From the NCBI RefSeq assembly GCF_954871325.1, contig NC_088775.1:38665561-38729560 (forward strand): a DNA stretch of 64,000 bases, read 5' to 3'. Positions within the stretch are counted from its first letter, which is position 1, and each line of letters starts with the position of its first letter. The position numbers were made by a program, and so were the translations under genes. The DNA comes from Gordionus sp. m RMFG-2023. Lineage: Eukaryota > Nematomorpha > Gordioida > Chordodea > Parachordodidae. This document shows, one piece after another, positions 11,401 through 23,061 of this stretch. Below the pieces are notes generated by a model. It made no database searches. It had not been told where the DNA came from and was given only the letters and a program-made list of their open reading frames with translations.

Positions 11401-12603
11401 GTGTTTTGCCTGTGGAATCTACCTTATCTGATCATGATAACAAGTACTACCATATAAGGGGAGGGGTATGACGCAGATCGTCATTAAAATATAAGTAGGC
11501 AGGTAGGAAGAAATAGGAGTGGGTGTAGGAGGTATGGTTTTTCTAAACTATTTCTGATGGTTATTAGAGGTCCTCAAAGGGCGGGGTTCTAATTTGTCTA
11601 CCCATGCCCTTGCATAATATGGGATAGGAGAGCGAGTTAAAAAATTAGGCGAGTGAAGAATTTGAAATATTTTTTGGAATGAATGAGCAAAAATGGACTT
11701 ATATTTTAGAATTATTTTTTATTTCATAATATTGTAATATATATAAAGAGTAAAAATTATTTCTATAAACGTTAAATAAAGTAACGCGTTACTTGTTACG
11801 CCTGGAAAGGGAAACGAATTATCGTTACTCGTTATCTTGCGAAAAAAGGAACGCGTTGCTGGATATTTTAAAAAAGTAACATGTTACTCGTTACGTTTGA
11901 AAAAGGAAACGCGTTACCATTAATCGTTATCTTATGAAAAAAGAATCTCGTTGCTGGATATTTAAAAAAGGTAACATTTTACTCGTTACTTAAAAAAATG
12001 TTAAATATTATATATAAATTTTTAATTTATTTTTTCACTATAATAAAAATAAAATTATACAAAAATATTATATTATAAGAAAACTTTCTTTTTGTATTAA
12101 ATTTTTACTTATTTTTAACAACAATTGATTTTAATAATTTTGATCAGTTAAAAAAGATTGATTAGTGCTCAACACAGCTTTCGCTGTGCCAAACACACGT
12201 TTAACTACGTAGAAGATAGAGGGTTGTATTATATTTATTAAATAAAAAATTTGTTGATTTATAAAAAATATTTACAGAATGACTTAATCTTCACAAAAAT
12301 CTTCATTCAGTTTCTCATCAAATTTATACTTTTAGCTATTAGAATTTTATTATGATTTTTACGTTTATGTCTTTTTTGGGTTTGAGCTGATGGGTATTGA
12401 GTTGAAATAATCGAATTAGGGCGCAGTCTATACATTTACAAAGTGTAGACTTAATACCATTAATTTTCTTCATCTGTTTTAAAAATGTTTCATACTTGGG
12501 CTAGGAGAGGGTTAAATTATCTTTATCTGAAGAAATAAGTATACTATTAACATAAATTCTTTATAAAAATAATTATGATATTTAGAGAGTACAAATTGGC
12601 ATA

Positions 12604-13109
12604 GGGGAGACTGGGGTTAGTCGAACCCTTTTTTACAAAATTGGTAAAACTATACTATATAAATTGGCCTTATAGAAAATTTTAAGAATTTAATCATTTT
12701 TTTTAAATTTTATTTTTTGTAAAAGTGAAAATTTTGTTAAACAAGCCCCAATAGCGGGATAAGGCAAACCACTTCAAGAGGCTTCCTAAACCATTGTTTT
12801 TTAGGCCAATAAATTGAAATGCATTTTTATTTATTAATAATAATACGTATAGAATAATTTTATTGTTTTATTGTTCAAAATAACATAATACTTATAAATT
12901 GAAGCTAATTATATATAAAAATTGAAACTTAATTTTGGTATTTTAAATAAAATTTTAAATAAATTATTATTTTAAAAGATTTTTTGCCTATAGATGCATA
13001 CTAATAAAGCTATATTAGGATAAAATTTAAACCTTCTAGGTTTATTTAATTTTAAAATGAGAATAAGTGGTTTGCCAAGCCCCGGGGTTTACCTAACTCC
13101 GGTCTTCCC
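12604..13109 (+). mobile_element. TA-flanked miniature inverted-repeat element, copy B (nested)
   Basis: Inverted ends GGGGAGACTGGGGTTAG and CTAACTCCGGTCTTCCC are flanked on both sides by TA (12602-12603 and 13110-13111), as expected for Tc1/mariner-type target duplications. The 506-bp interior is non-coding. It interrupts the 11775-14010 element: the flanks 'aaattggca' and 'ccttgattgattcaat' are continuous in the uninterrupted second copy near 43860. It is therefore younger than its host element. Confidence 0.85.
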
Positions 13110-13379
13110 TACCTTGATTGATTCAATATTAATTATATAGACCTTTGATTAATCGCAAACGTCGATAAATTTCAAAATTTCTAGGTATATTCCGATTTTC
13201 ATCCTTCTTGAAAAATTTTATGACTAACAGAACAAATTCAAAATATTTGTTGAAGAAAATTTTAAATATTGAATTCCAGCATTCAAATAGTTACTGCTGC
13301 TCAATTACTTTAAAAAATTGGTGGATTAGACTTCGGTTCACTTAACTTTTTAGTTTATGATTCTTTTTATTATCCAGAT

Positions 13380-13850
13380 TAAATAAACAACTCTATGATC
13401 TCAGGCTCCATATCTATGGGAGGCAAACACACTCCCAAACACTCCTTTCCATCAATCATAACCCATTTTCGCAACCATAACACTCAACATCCACAGCTCG
13501 AGCCAACCAACTATTCTCTGCAAACCGATTAAGACCTTACGGAATTATTGCTATAGGCCCTCAATAAATCTTTAATATGGAATTTTACTTGTGTCTCATC
13601 ATTTTCTTCTAAAATATTTATTAACCTAAACTAAATCAAAAGATTAAAAATACAAAGATCTCAACAATTTTATATTAACCCTAATATTCAACTCCTGAGC
13701 CACTTTTCGCTTGAAATCTTTATAAACCCTAGGCCTGAAAATCAAAAATTTTACCAACAGGCTATGGAATTCCGTTTTATTTGACAAAAAATTTAACTTA
13801 AAATTTCCAGCATAAACAAAATAATACGAAAAAAGATTCCACAACAAAGT
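13380..13850 (-). pseudogene. Decayed coding-like stretch of unknown origin
   Basis: A GC-richer minus-strand stretch has protein-like frames: '..RPRVYKDFKRKVAQELNI' (within 13644-13847), 'EENDETQVKFHIKDLLRAY' (near 13530-13620) and 'MIDGKECLGVCLPPIDMEPE' (near 13390-13460), in changing frames. It lies in the right half of the ACGCGTTAC element and is absent from that element's second copy, so it could be its transposase remnant or a captured fragment. I recognise no family. Confidence 0.35.
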
Positions 13851-14084
13851 GTAATTATAATAAAAATGCAGAACTTGGTGGTTGATCTGAATTAAAAACT
13901 AGGCTTTAATTATTTATAAAATTAAAAATATTTTAGATTAATCGTTCAAAAAAAAAGAAACGCATTACTCGCTACCTTTAAAAATAAGTAACGAGTAGCG
14001 TTCCTTTTACTTTATCCCACTAGCAAAAATACATTTAAATATAATAAATAAAGAGCCAAGCAAACCAATAAATAAGTTTCAACA

Positions 14085-14660
14085 TTGGGCAGAACGAGTT
14101 GAATTTTTTAGATAATTGGGTGGGCGGGTGAATTTAAAAAACTATAAGCAGGCGGACGGGTTAAAAAATTTAAAGACAATATAGGGCGGCGGGCAGGCTA
14201 AACCCAATCCCTTGTAAATCTCTTAGTTTAGATTTACTTTTTAAAAATATTTATAGGGTAAGTAAACAAATAAAAATAAAATACAAATATTTTTAAGGGA
14301 AGTAATTCAGTAAAAAAGGGCCATGAATTTATATAATGCACTACGTCAGTTGTTTTTTAAATTTGTCCGCCCGCCCATTTATTTAAAAAAAATTAATCCG
14401 CCCGCCCGTTAAATGTTTAAAAATTATTAATAGTTGGTTCAGGTCTTTATTTATTTTATTTTTATGCATTTTTACTTAATTTTATAAAATATAATATATT
14501 TTAAATTTAAAAAAGGATTTTTTAACAAATAGAAGTCTATTCTGCTCATTTCGCTAAAAAAATATTTATATTTCATCCGCTTATCTCCCGCCCTTAAAAA
14601 TATTTTTGACGCGCCCACTCACCCGCTTAATGTTTAAAATATTTTAGAAAGGGCGGGAGT
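14085..14660. repeat. Inverted pair of GGGCGGGC-rich segments
   Basis: Segments with 'gggtgggcgggtgaattt', 'ggcggacggg' and 'gggcggcgggcagg' (14115-14200) face reverse-oriented counterparts 'gtccgcccgcccat', 'ccgcccgcccgtt' and 'cccgcccttaaaaat' (14365-14610) across an AT-rich centre. This looks like a miniature element whose long ends are built from degenerate GC-rich repeats, in the style of the GGCCCG family. No coding sequence. Confidence 0.55.
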
Positions 14661-15169
14661 GGTAGATTTTTATAATACTAATTGTCCTGAATGAGCATAT
14701 CCTATTGTATGCCAAGTATTATATATACGCGCGAATCTTTATTCTAAAACAAATTTTTATAAATTAATAATATTTGTTTTAATAGTTTTTAATTATAATT
14801 TGGGTAATTAATATATTTTTAGCCGTTACCAATTTTTATTCGGCAAAAAAATCGCCTAATGAGTTTTTGCCTAAAATTATCACTTTGGTGTCTCGAGTTT
14901 TTCTTAAAAATATAGCAGCTTAAATTTAAAAGATACTAATACAAATTAACATCTTAATGTTAACGGATTTTCTCCGACACGCGTATGTAGATTGAGCCGA
15001 ATTAGCCGACATTTAGCCATTGCTCAATTATAATATATATGGATAAACATGAATAAATTTGTGTTTTGTGAGTTAAATTTAATGTTTTCAATCATACCCT
15101 ATAGGAGGCTCAATCTTACCCAAGGCCGTTTGTAAGTAAAATTCTCAATTTTTACTTGATACTAAATAG

Positions 15170-15530
15170 CACTCACGGTAGGTGCGCAACCATGGGGGGG
15201 GGGAGATCTCCCCATAACAAATTTGCCTATTTTCGTAAATATTATTATAAGCTAATAAAAAATCCCCACATACAATATATCACTTAAAAAAGTATTTGAA
15301 AGAAAAGTAAAAGTTAATAACTTTTTAAATTAACGGCTATAATTCAAAATTTTTAGTTAGCTTTTTTATAAAAAAAGTAAATGCCCAAATTTTTTTTTAT
15401 AAATATAATATAGCCAACCAAATGACTATAATAAGTGTACCTAGATCTCCAATAATTTTTTTTGGGAAAACCCACCCAATATTGTCTTCCTTTCCCCTTA
15501 ACAAAATCTTGGATACGCCAATGGCCCACA
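15170..15530. repeat. Interspersed repeat with poly-G tract
   Basis: The stretch contains a 10-base G run at 15194-15203 followed by 'agatctcccc', and a right part (15410-15525) that resembles the start of the window. It is probably a decayed transposon; no ends or frames could be defined. Confidence 0.35.
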
Positions 15531-16180
15531 GATCTAGGTTAGGTCAGAGCTAGTGTTCACAAGATTTAGTTTGTATATGACATGGCTAAGGATAGAATAC
15601 TATTCATTAATAAATATAATTTAATTGTTTAGTTTCACCTAAATTTTGAGGGAAATTCTATCCTATAAACCTACTAAGTATTAAATAGGTATAGATATTA
15701 CCCATAATTCTGATTAACCTTAATTGCTTTTAGGCTTGGTTCATCCCTTATTCTTCTAATTTATATTATATATTTTTTAAATTACACATATCAGATATTG
15801 TTCCAAATAGTTTTCGGTGCTCTGAAATGTCCAAAATATTGTAATCAAGTAAATTATCTATAGCAAAACTCGAATTCTTGTTCCCTCCACTCCAACAATA
15901 TAAATAACGAAACATGCCAGATATAATGAAAATAGAATCAAATTTACAATGGTTGGAAAAGAGGAAGAGGCAATGGGTTAGTTATAATTTTAAAAAATCA
16001 TCACGCTCTTAATATATGAGTCTAGGTGTTGTAAAATAAGATCATGAGATCTAGATTTAGGTATAGGTCGAAGCGATTTTTTATTATTTTAAAAATTTAT
16101 TCGCTTACACTAATTATCTAAAAAAATTATATTGTTTAAAATTTTCTAATGGGGGAAGGGGTGGGGGTATTATTGTTAAA

Positions 16181-16345
16181 TGGCTCGATTTTTCCTATTT
16201 TAAGTTAATATTTTAATCACAATAATATTATGCAAGCTTTGAGAAACCTTTCTGGCCTAGCATCTATGAGCTAAATCTCCAGGCTTGCGAAATATTTTTT
16301 TGGCTAAAATATTAGGTATTCGTGTTCAAAAGTCAAGCCGTTTAA
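16181..16345 (-). pseudogene. hAT relic family, partial copy 3
   Basis: 'ggctcgat', 'atgagctaaatctccaggc', 'tggctaaaatatta' and 'gttcaaaagtcaa' line up in order with the 5' part (minus-strand sense) of the relics ending near 10790 and 22005. The coding tail is too decayed to read. Confidence 0.4.
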
Positions 16346-17825
16346 CAACATTAGACAGGGAGTCTAGTGACTCCAGAGTCCTACCTATTCTTATGAATTA
16401 TAATCTTAACCTTAATCATTTCTCATATTCTTATCCTAAGTTTTCTTTTCATCCTTAACATATAAATAAATATCTAATAAATTATATTTAAATCAAAAAA
16501 ACATTTTTTTTATAAAAAAAAGAGATAAATTTACTAATCCTCTTATTTTCTCTTCTATATATGAAATAATTAATATTTAATTAAAATCAATTAAGAAATC
16601 TACTTTTATGCTTTATACAAATTAAAAATAAAATAAAATGTTTATTATTAAATAGAAATAACTATTTTATTTTTATATATCATAAGTATTATACTATACT
16701 AATTAGATGAACGTATTTCTAATCTTACATTTTATCTGAGATAGAAAGATTTTAAGATTCCTTAGAGACAGCGGATTTTTTCCTATTATTTTTAAAGAAT
16801 AGAGCCTCTTGACATACGTTGTCAAGTATGGAGGTGACCACAGGAACGAAAATAGCATCATTTGATGATGAATATCTATTTTACTTCATGTTTATGGCAG
16901 ACAGGCCATAAGACCAAGTGAAAATTTGATTCGCGAGGTTGGGAAGAAATATTGAAATTGAGGCTGATAAAGAGACCGATCAGAACATGTCCATTTATCA
17001 AAGAAGTTTATCGTTCTCACATCCAACAAAAATATCTAAAACAATAAATTAATTTATTTCACAGTGGGGGGGGGGAGGTTCCCACAAAATAGTCTACATA
17101 CAAGTTATAGATAATAAGCCAAAACGGTGTATATACTGTTAGTCTTCATAACATTTACTTTGTGTAAAAACTCTAACACAGCAGATTCTAACAAAACTTA
17201 CATTCGCTAATTAAATCATACGTACAAGAAAATTCAAAAATGCACAGGCAGGAAGCTTCTCTTCGATCATCAAATATTAATTCTCTTGGTAATTATATTT
17301 AAATCAGGAAGTATAGGCAATTATGTAACAAAATAAACAATCAAAACTTATTATGCCAAAAATTAAATATACCCATACTTTTTCAATATTAATGATGAGA
17401 TTTTTTTCTGTGGATATGGTAATTTCTTTCAAATGTATATTTCTTAAAACATGATCAAATATTCAGTTGACCTAGAGAAAACTACTTTTGGAATTAAATT
17501 TAGATAAAATTGGACTTTTTGGTATATAACTTAAAAGGGGGAGCTAATTTTATTTTCAAAAAAGAGTTCTTTACACCTACCCAAACTAATGGAGCCGAGA
17601 TCCCTGCCCAGATGACTAAAATAGAAAATGATTCAACAACAAAATGGATACTAACTATGTATGTTGATTAAGATGGTACCCCTGAGACCCCCCCCGTGCT
17701 ACTTTAATTCTACGATTGATTCGTAGCATCCCCTATGTTATAGGCCCTGTTATCAAAGATGACTGTTAAAAAGGATAAAGATAGGCTTTTGATGAATCAT
17801 TTATTAAATGAGAGTCTCCAGTAGG
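16346..17825. other. AT-rich non-coding stretch
   Basis: No gene seen. Contains a 10-base G run at 17066-17075 and a C-rich patch near 17690. A moderately mixed-composition segment around 16830-17000 shows no frame longer than chance. Confidence 0.45.
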
Positions 17826-18104
17826 CAGAGTTGGGTAGATCCTCCGGAAAAAGAATCTAGCAGATACAGATTGTTTATAAAAATAGATACAAGATAAAGG
17901 ATACATGTATCTTTTCTAAATGAGAGTATCTTTTATAAAATTATCATTACCAATTAAATTAGAATAGTTTATAAAATACAATTTTTATTATTTGGCATGT
18001 AATAATAATGAATATTTACAATAATTAATAAAATATTTAATGATGAGTTAATTATAATAATCAGGCCTTTTAATATCAAGTATTCGTAGTACTGTCCAAC
18101 TCTG
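17826..18104. mobile_element. hAT-like miniature element (CAGAGTTGG ends)
   Basis: It starts CAGAGTTGGGTAG and ends ...TGTCCAACTCTG, a 9-bp inverted end with the CA...TG outer bases typical of hAT. The flanking 8-mers (ccagtagg / ccagagag) agree at 5 of 8 positions, so the target duplication is weak at best. The 279-bp interior contains several 'gtatct' motifs in both orientations and no frame. Confidence 0.5.
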
Positions 18105-19129
18105 CCAGAGAGTGTTAATATTTGGTCAGGACAGTGCTGAAACTTTTGGCTGTCGGGTAAATAAATTTGGCACCCTTAAAACATAGATATAAGAACTAGG
18201 TTCATCATTAAAATGCGTTTCATTTTAGAATATTCAAATAATAGTTAGGCAATAATTTATGACATAATAGAAATAATTTTTATGACTGAATTATGTAATA
18301 TTAAGCATAATTAATGTAATATTTACTCTTTTAAAAAAATTACATCACTTTTAAATTCATAAGAAACAGAATTTGGGGAGGGCACCTAAAAATATTATAA
18401 ATTTTGCTGCCTCATTCCCCCGTTTGCATGGGCCTGCATGTTTAATTATGTTGAAATATTTTTATTTGGTCTAATAGACGTTCAGCCTTCTTTGGCAAAT
18501 CACATATAAGAATTGCCTGCTTAAGCTCAACCAATTGCAAGTTCCACATATTTTAAAATAAGATTGTAGGCACGTGAGAAAACTATTAGATGCACAGAGA
18601 AAACAGTTTGCTTCCTATTACAATCAATTAGTTATAAAATATGATAGATGGTAAATCGTTCGATACCAAGAGCTAATCTTTATAAATAATTGGTAAAGTT
18701 CCATTATATCTATAAACCAATAATTCAGATATTTCATCTAACTGCTTAGAAAATAATCGAAGATATCATATCTTCTCTATCTTTTATCAACTTCACATTA
18801 TACAAAATAAAGCTATATGACTATTTAAATGAAAGGCTTTTTGATTTATAGCTTTTATATAGCATCTGTGTCCAGGAGAAATAAAAGACGTAGTAAAATA
18901 AATAGGTTAAAGAAAATGTATAGCATGAATGTAAAAATGAACACCCTAAAAATTTGACTGACCTTTATTTAGCCCAATAATTGGTTAAATCAATAGTTTA
19001 ACCTAACTTTTCGAGAATAAAGAGATACTAATGTTTAATTATTTACGAGATATATGTTGAAATGAATAACAAGAATATTTTTAAAGTTCATATTTTGCTA
19101 TAGGTTTTTTTATTAATACTATGTTTACC
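18105..19129. other. AT-rich non-coding stretch
   Basis: No gene or definable repeat seen on either strand. Confidence 0.4.
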
Positions 19130-19640
19130 AAACCGATTAAAGAATTAAACTAAACTCTATTCACTAGTTGAGTCTTACATATTATCGCCTAAGCTTTAAA
19201 AATTAATTCTTTCGAAAGTTGGCAAACTATGCTTAGGAACAGGACTGCTTCTTAATATGGGATTCAAATTCATATAAAATTTTTAAATATAGCTCGATTT
19301 AAAAAATAATAAGATTTTAACTATTTTACTTTTATATCTCTTAAATATACCAAAAAGAACAAATAAATATCTATAAAAAATTGTAGAATTATAAGATTAA
19401 AAAATATTTTGAATCGAGAAAAATCAACCCTTAATGTATTTAAGTAATAGATTTTTGATTCGCAATTTAAAATCCAATATTTGAGACTCAGTCTAAGGTT
19501 GTCGTTAAATTTTTATTAGGCTTATAACTAGTTTTTGTTTATACTGACAAATTTTTTCTTATTTTGCTAACAATGTGTTTTTCTAAGTTTAAATTATCTA
19601 CCAAATGGGCTAAAGCGCGAAAATATACTAAATATGCCCT
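19130..19640 (+). repeat. Interspersed repeat pair, copy 2
   Basis: Matches 6470-7030 block by block ('ttgtagaattataagatt', 'caatttaaaatcc.atatttgagactcag'). It is followed directly by a tandemly duplicated segment that the first copy lacks. Confidence 0.6.
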
Positions 19641-19666
19641 AAATATGGCTATAAATTGCACAATTA

Positions 19667-20096
19667 ATGTTTCCAGAAGTATGGCTGGCTTCACGCTTAA
19701 GGCGTGATATTATAGTTTTTACTTGGCTTATGATTCGCTTACCTTTTGTGGTTGTCGAAATTGATTAAAAAATTAATAAATAGACCCTATATAATAACGC
19801 AAACCAGATATTCATGACTTCAATATTCTCCGTTCACATGAGGCCAATTTTTTTCTTATTTTACCAATAACTTTCAAAACTTGTGTTTCGAAAAGCTAGG
19901 CTCACTTCACATTAAAAACGTGACGTCATAATTATCATTTTGTTAACTCGGCTTATTTTTTGTGGTTCGCACAACTGATTGAGGAGTTAATGGACACAGG
20001 CATTAAATATTAGCGCAAACCAGATATTTAAAACTTTTATATTGTAATTGTCCATTCTGGCATTAGCATATTTTTTTTATTTTACTAATAATTTTA
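19667..20096 (+). repeat. Diverged tandem duplication, two ~215-bp units
   Basis: Unit one (about 19667-19880) and unit two (about 19884-20096) share 'gtgtttc..aag.atggct..cttca', 'cggctta', 'ttttgtggtt', 'gcgcaaaccagatatt' and 'tcttattttac.aataactt'. Divergence is considerable, so the duplication is old. No open frame spans it. Confidence 0.6.
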
Positions 20097-20834
20097 CTTC
20101 TTTATACGGCCTACCAAATGGATCAAAATATAATTCTTTGATGGAATTTTTAGAAATGTTTTGAGTAGCTTTCTAATCTTAAGATATTTCATATACTAAC
20201 CCTGTTAAGTTAATTTATTATATATAAAAATTCATCTTACTAGTACATTCATTTCTGATAGCAAAATTATATATTTAGACTATTTTTAGGGTTTGTCCGT
20301 GTTGCCCCCCCCCCATCTTCAAGCCTAATTACTCCAATAGTAGGACTTTAACTTCCAAATTCCATTCTGAGAGTCATGTATAATTGAGTAACGCCAAAAA
20401 CAGCTGAAACTACAGGCAAGGCCGTGCCATAAAAAGTCAGTGTGAAAGTCAATTTTTCTCCAAGGTTGAGCTTCAAAGAACAGCGAGGGCTAAATGATAG
20501 TTTCCTATAAAGTATTTGGTTTATAGGGTTTTGGAAGTGGCTAAGAACAGGCTATAACGGGTGAAAAGGATTTTCAGCAGTTTAGGTCATATCTTCATTT
20601 CGGTATTTATTTATAAGAGATAGAAATTTAAACGGAGAAGAGTTCGCGACCCCTTACATTTGCCTAAGATTTGTTATAAATAAATTTATTTAATTTATTC
20701 CCCAATATATTTACATATTATAATTCTTATTTGCATATATATAAATATAATACCATTATATATTTTTAATTTCTTCTTTCAAAAATAAAAACTTATCCAA
20801 TATTTCATAATTAAATTAATTCCAATTGCTTTAC

Positions 20835-20967
20835 ATCTTAGAAAGAAAGGAAGAGGAGGACCTAGGCCTCTAGGATTATAGTAAGAAGGAAAACCTGGAG
20901 CGGCTTTTTCTACCGAACATTTTATAAGCTTTGGCTCATCTTTTACAGATCTTGACAGGATCAGCAT
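20835..20967 (-). CDS. Weak exon candidate
   Basis: A minus-strand frame containing 'KLIKCSVEKAAPGFPSYYN' and 'RGLGPPLPFFLR' is GC-richer than its surroundings. It ends at a possible donor (AAGAT|GTAAAG, GT at 20834-20833). No convincing acceptor is visible; an ATG at 20967 would be the start instead. No domain recognised. It may be chance. Confidence 0.2.
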
Positions 20968-21049
20968 TTTTTTTTCAAAATGATTGTTTTATACATTTCT
21001 GAAAAATTTGAATTATAATAATTATTTCAAAAATTATATAATACTAATT

Positions 21050-21400
21050 ATCAGGAACCTGAAGAGGCCAAAATTTTAGGTCCTGTTCTGATTCGTAAAT
21101 TTATTTTTTATTTTCAAGGCCTATTCACTTTTAGTTTATGGCCCAACTCGGATTTTTATTTTTTGATCATTTTACAACCCAGCTAAAAATTTTAAAATTT
21201 CATTATTGTGAATAATTTTGTGTTATATGTAAATTGTTTCTATTGAAAATATAGGCAGTAAAAATAAATAATAAACAATTCGTTAGATGATTTTCAATTG
21301 ATATAAATTAAATTTATTTTTTAAAAATCGGCCCCACCCGAATTTCAAATTTTTTTAAAATTTTGAAACTCAGCCCGGATTTTTAAAATCATATCATTTG
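21050..21400. repeat. GGCCCG-style repeat, heavily decayed
   Basis: Scattered 'aggcc', 'ggcccaactcgg' and 'cggccccacccgaa...cagcccgga' motifs in AT-rich DNA resemble the ends of the GGCCCG family at 36275 and 47535. Boundaries are not definable. Confidence 0.35.
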
Positions 21401-21671
21401 CTTATTATTTCAAAGAATTGTTGTTTATAATTACAGTAATATTTATTTTTAACAATTTATAAAGGGGGAAAAATTTTTGCCTCTCCTCCTTAGCTAAGCC
21501 AGTGAGGGGAGACCTATAATTATTATGTTGAAATATATAAACCTTTTCCTATCAAATTAATTAATTCTATTAATCCATGATTTAAATGATAAGATGTCTT
21601 CTAGTAAAAGTGTCAGTTCCGAGCCCTGGATATATAAAGTATTCGCTAGGGTTAGTCTAAATAAGGCGCGC

Positions 21672-22005
21672 AGGAGAAATTCCATTTTCTTTGGGATTCT
21701 AATTTATTAATAATTTTATAAGCTCTGCTATATATTAAGAAGGGCTAAGCCATTTAATTTATTTCTAGTGGCACTACTTCTCAATATTATTGCAAGACGG
21801 TTCGATTTGAGCCAATTTTTATAAACGGATGACTCAATATTTTATTCAGGAAAATATTACGCTAGCATGAAGATTTTGAAGATTTTACTCATAGATGGTA
21901 CTAAGATTTGGGCATTTATTAGTTAAATTTTGAAGATTAGGGAATATTTTTTTGCCTTAAGTTAGTCTTTTTAAATCGGCTCAAATTGAATCATTTAATA
22001 ACAGT
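21672..22005 (-). pseudogene. hAT transposase C-terminal relic, copy 2
   Basis: It matches 10470-10790 in order: 'gaaattccattttctttggga', 'agaagggctaagccatttaattta', 'cttctcaatatt', 'gattttgctca.agatg' and 'gttagtctttttaaatcgg'. The orientation is the same (minus-strand coding sense). The reading frame is lost here. Confidence 0.6.
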
Positions 22006-22210
22006 GTTTCTCAGGTATGTTATAATTCATGTTATACAGAATATATAATTTTTTTTAGGAAAATAGTTTTAAATATGTTTGAAACCATGCGAAGCATATA
22101 GAATTTTAGAACATTATCAACCATACTAAACCTTTATACCATAATTTGCATTCAGCTATAATGCATCATAGGATACTTTTACATCTCAAAATAAAAATCT
22201 GACATATACT

Positions 22211-23059
22211 ACCACTTAATCTTAAAATGGGCCAGTAGGCTTAAATTTTTAGCATGCATCTATAGGCAATAAATCTTTTAAAATAATGAGTTATTAAAAA
22301 ATTTATTTAAGAAATAAAATTTTGTCAAATTCAATAGATTTTTACATAAAATTTTTTTAATTTTTATTAAGTATATAATCATTTATATATAAATTAAATT
22401 TTATAGCAAAGTTTTAGCCCTCTTTTGCAATTGGAGAAAGTAGTATGAGTATTTATTTTGTCTAGATATTATTTCAATCATGATTATTAAATATAGAGCT
22501 ACCGGGACTTGCTAAACCGTACACGTCAATTATGGCAGTTAATATGAAATAAAATATTTCAATATCTTGAAAAGAAATTTCATGGCTGTGTATGATTTTT
22601 AGGATTTATGTTAAGGAATGAATCATAATCTCTCCTCTTAAGATCCTTATTTTTATATGTACAAAATGTTTATTAAATTAACAAAATTAAGTTTCAATTT
22701 TTATATATAATTACTTTAATTTATAAGTATTATGATATTTTGAACAATATAATAAAATTATTCAATACATATCATTATTAATGAATAAAAATGCATTTCA
22801 ATTCATTATAGCCTAAAAATGGTTTAGGATTCCCCTAGTTGTTTGTCTAACCCCGCTATTGGGGCTTTTTGGGTAAAATTTTAACTTTTACAAAATGCAA
22901 AATTTCAAAAATACGATTATATTCTTAAAAATATTTATAAGGCACCTATATAGAATATAGTTATGGGTATCGATTCATATATTGTTTTTTATAATTCTAA
23001 AAAAAATACAGGAATTATAGCTTATTTTGCAAAAATCTTTGACTAGCCAGAGTCTCCCC
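22211..23059 (-). mobile_element. TA-flanked miniature inverted-repeat element, copy D (reverse orientation)
   Basis: Read on the minus strand it starts GGGGAGACTCTGGCTAG (ending at 23059, next to TA at 23060-23061). It follows copy C at 56138 through 'aatttcatggctgt', 'aggatttatg' and 'ataaggatctta', to 'ccacttaatcttaaaatg' near 22211. The distal inverted end is missing. 849 bp, non-coding. Confidence 0.75.
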
Positions 23060-23061
23060 TA

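Larger units (their letters stand above)
11775..14010. mobile_element. ACGCGTTAC-ended element, copy 1 (hAT-like, decayed)
   Basis: The left end carries two tandem ~110-bp blocks full of 'acgcgttac', 'ttactcgttac' and 'cgttgctggatattt'. The right end (13945-14010) has the inverted counterpart 'acgcattactcgctacc ... gtaacgagtagcgtt'. The interior blocks 'ttgatcag', 'gagggttgtattatatt', 'cttcaaaaatcttcattcag' and 'tttacaaagtgtagac' recur in order in a second copy at 42535-44170. The second copy has a 'agtgctgtaaatgttact' start, like hAT ends. A TA-flanked miniature element (12604-13109) is inserted inside. No intact transposase is seen. Confidence 0.65.
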
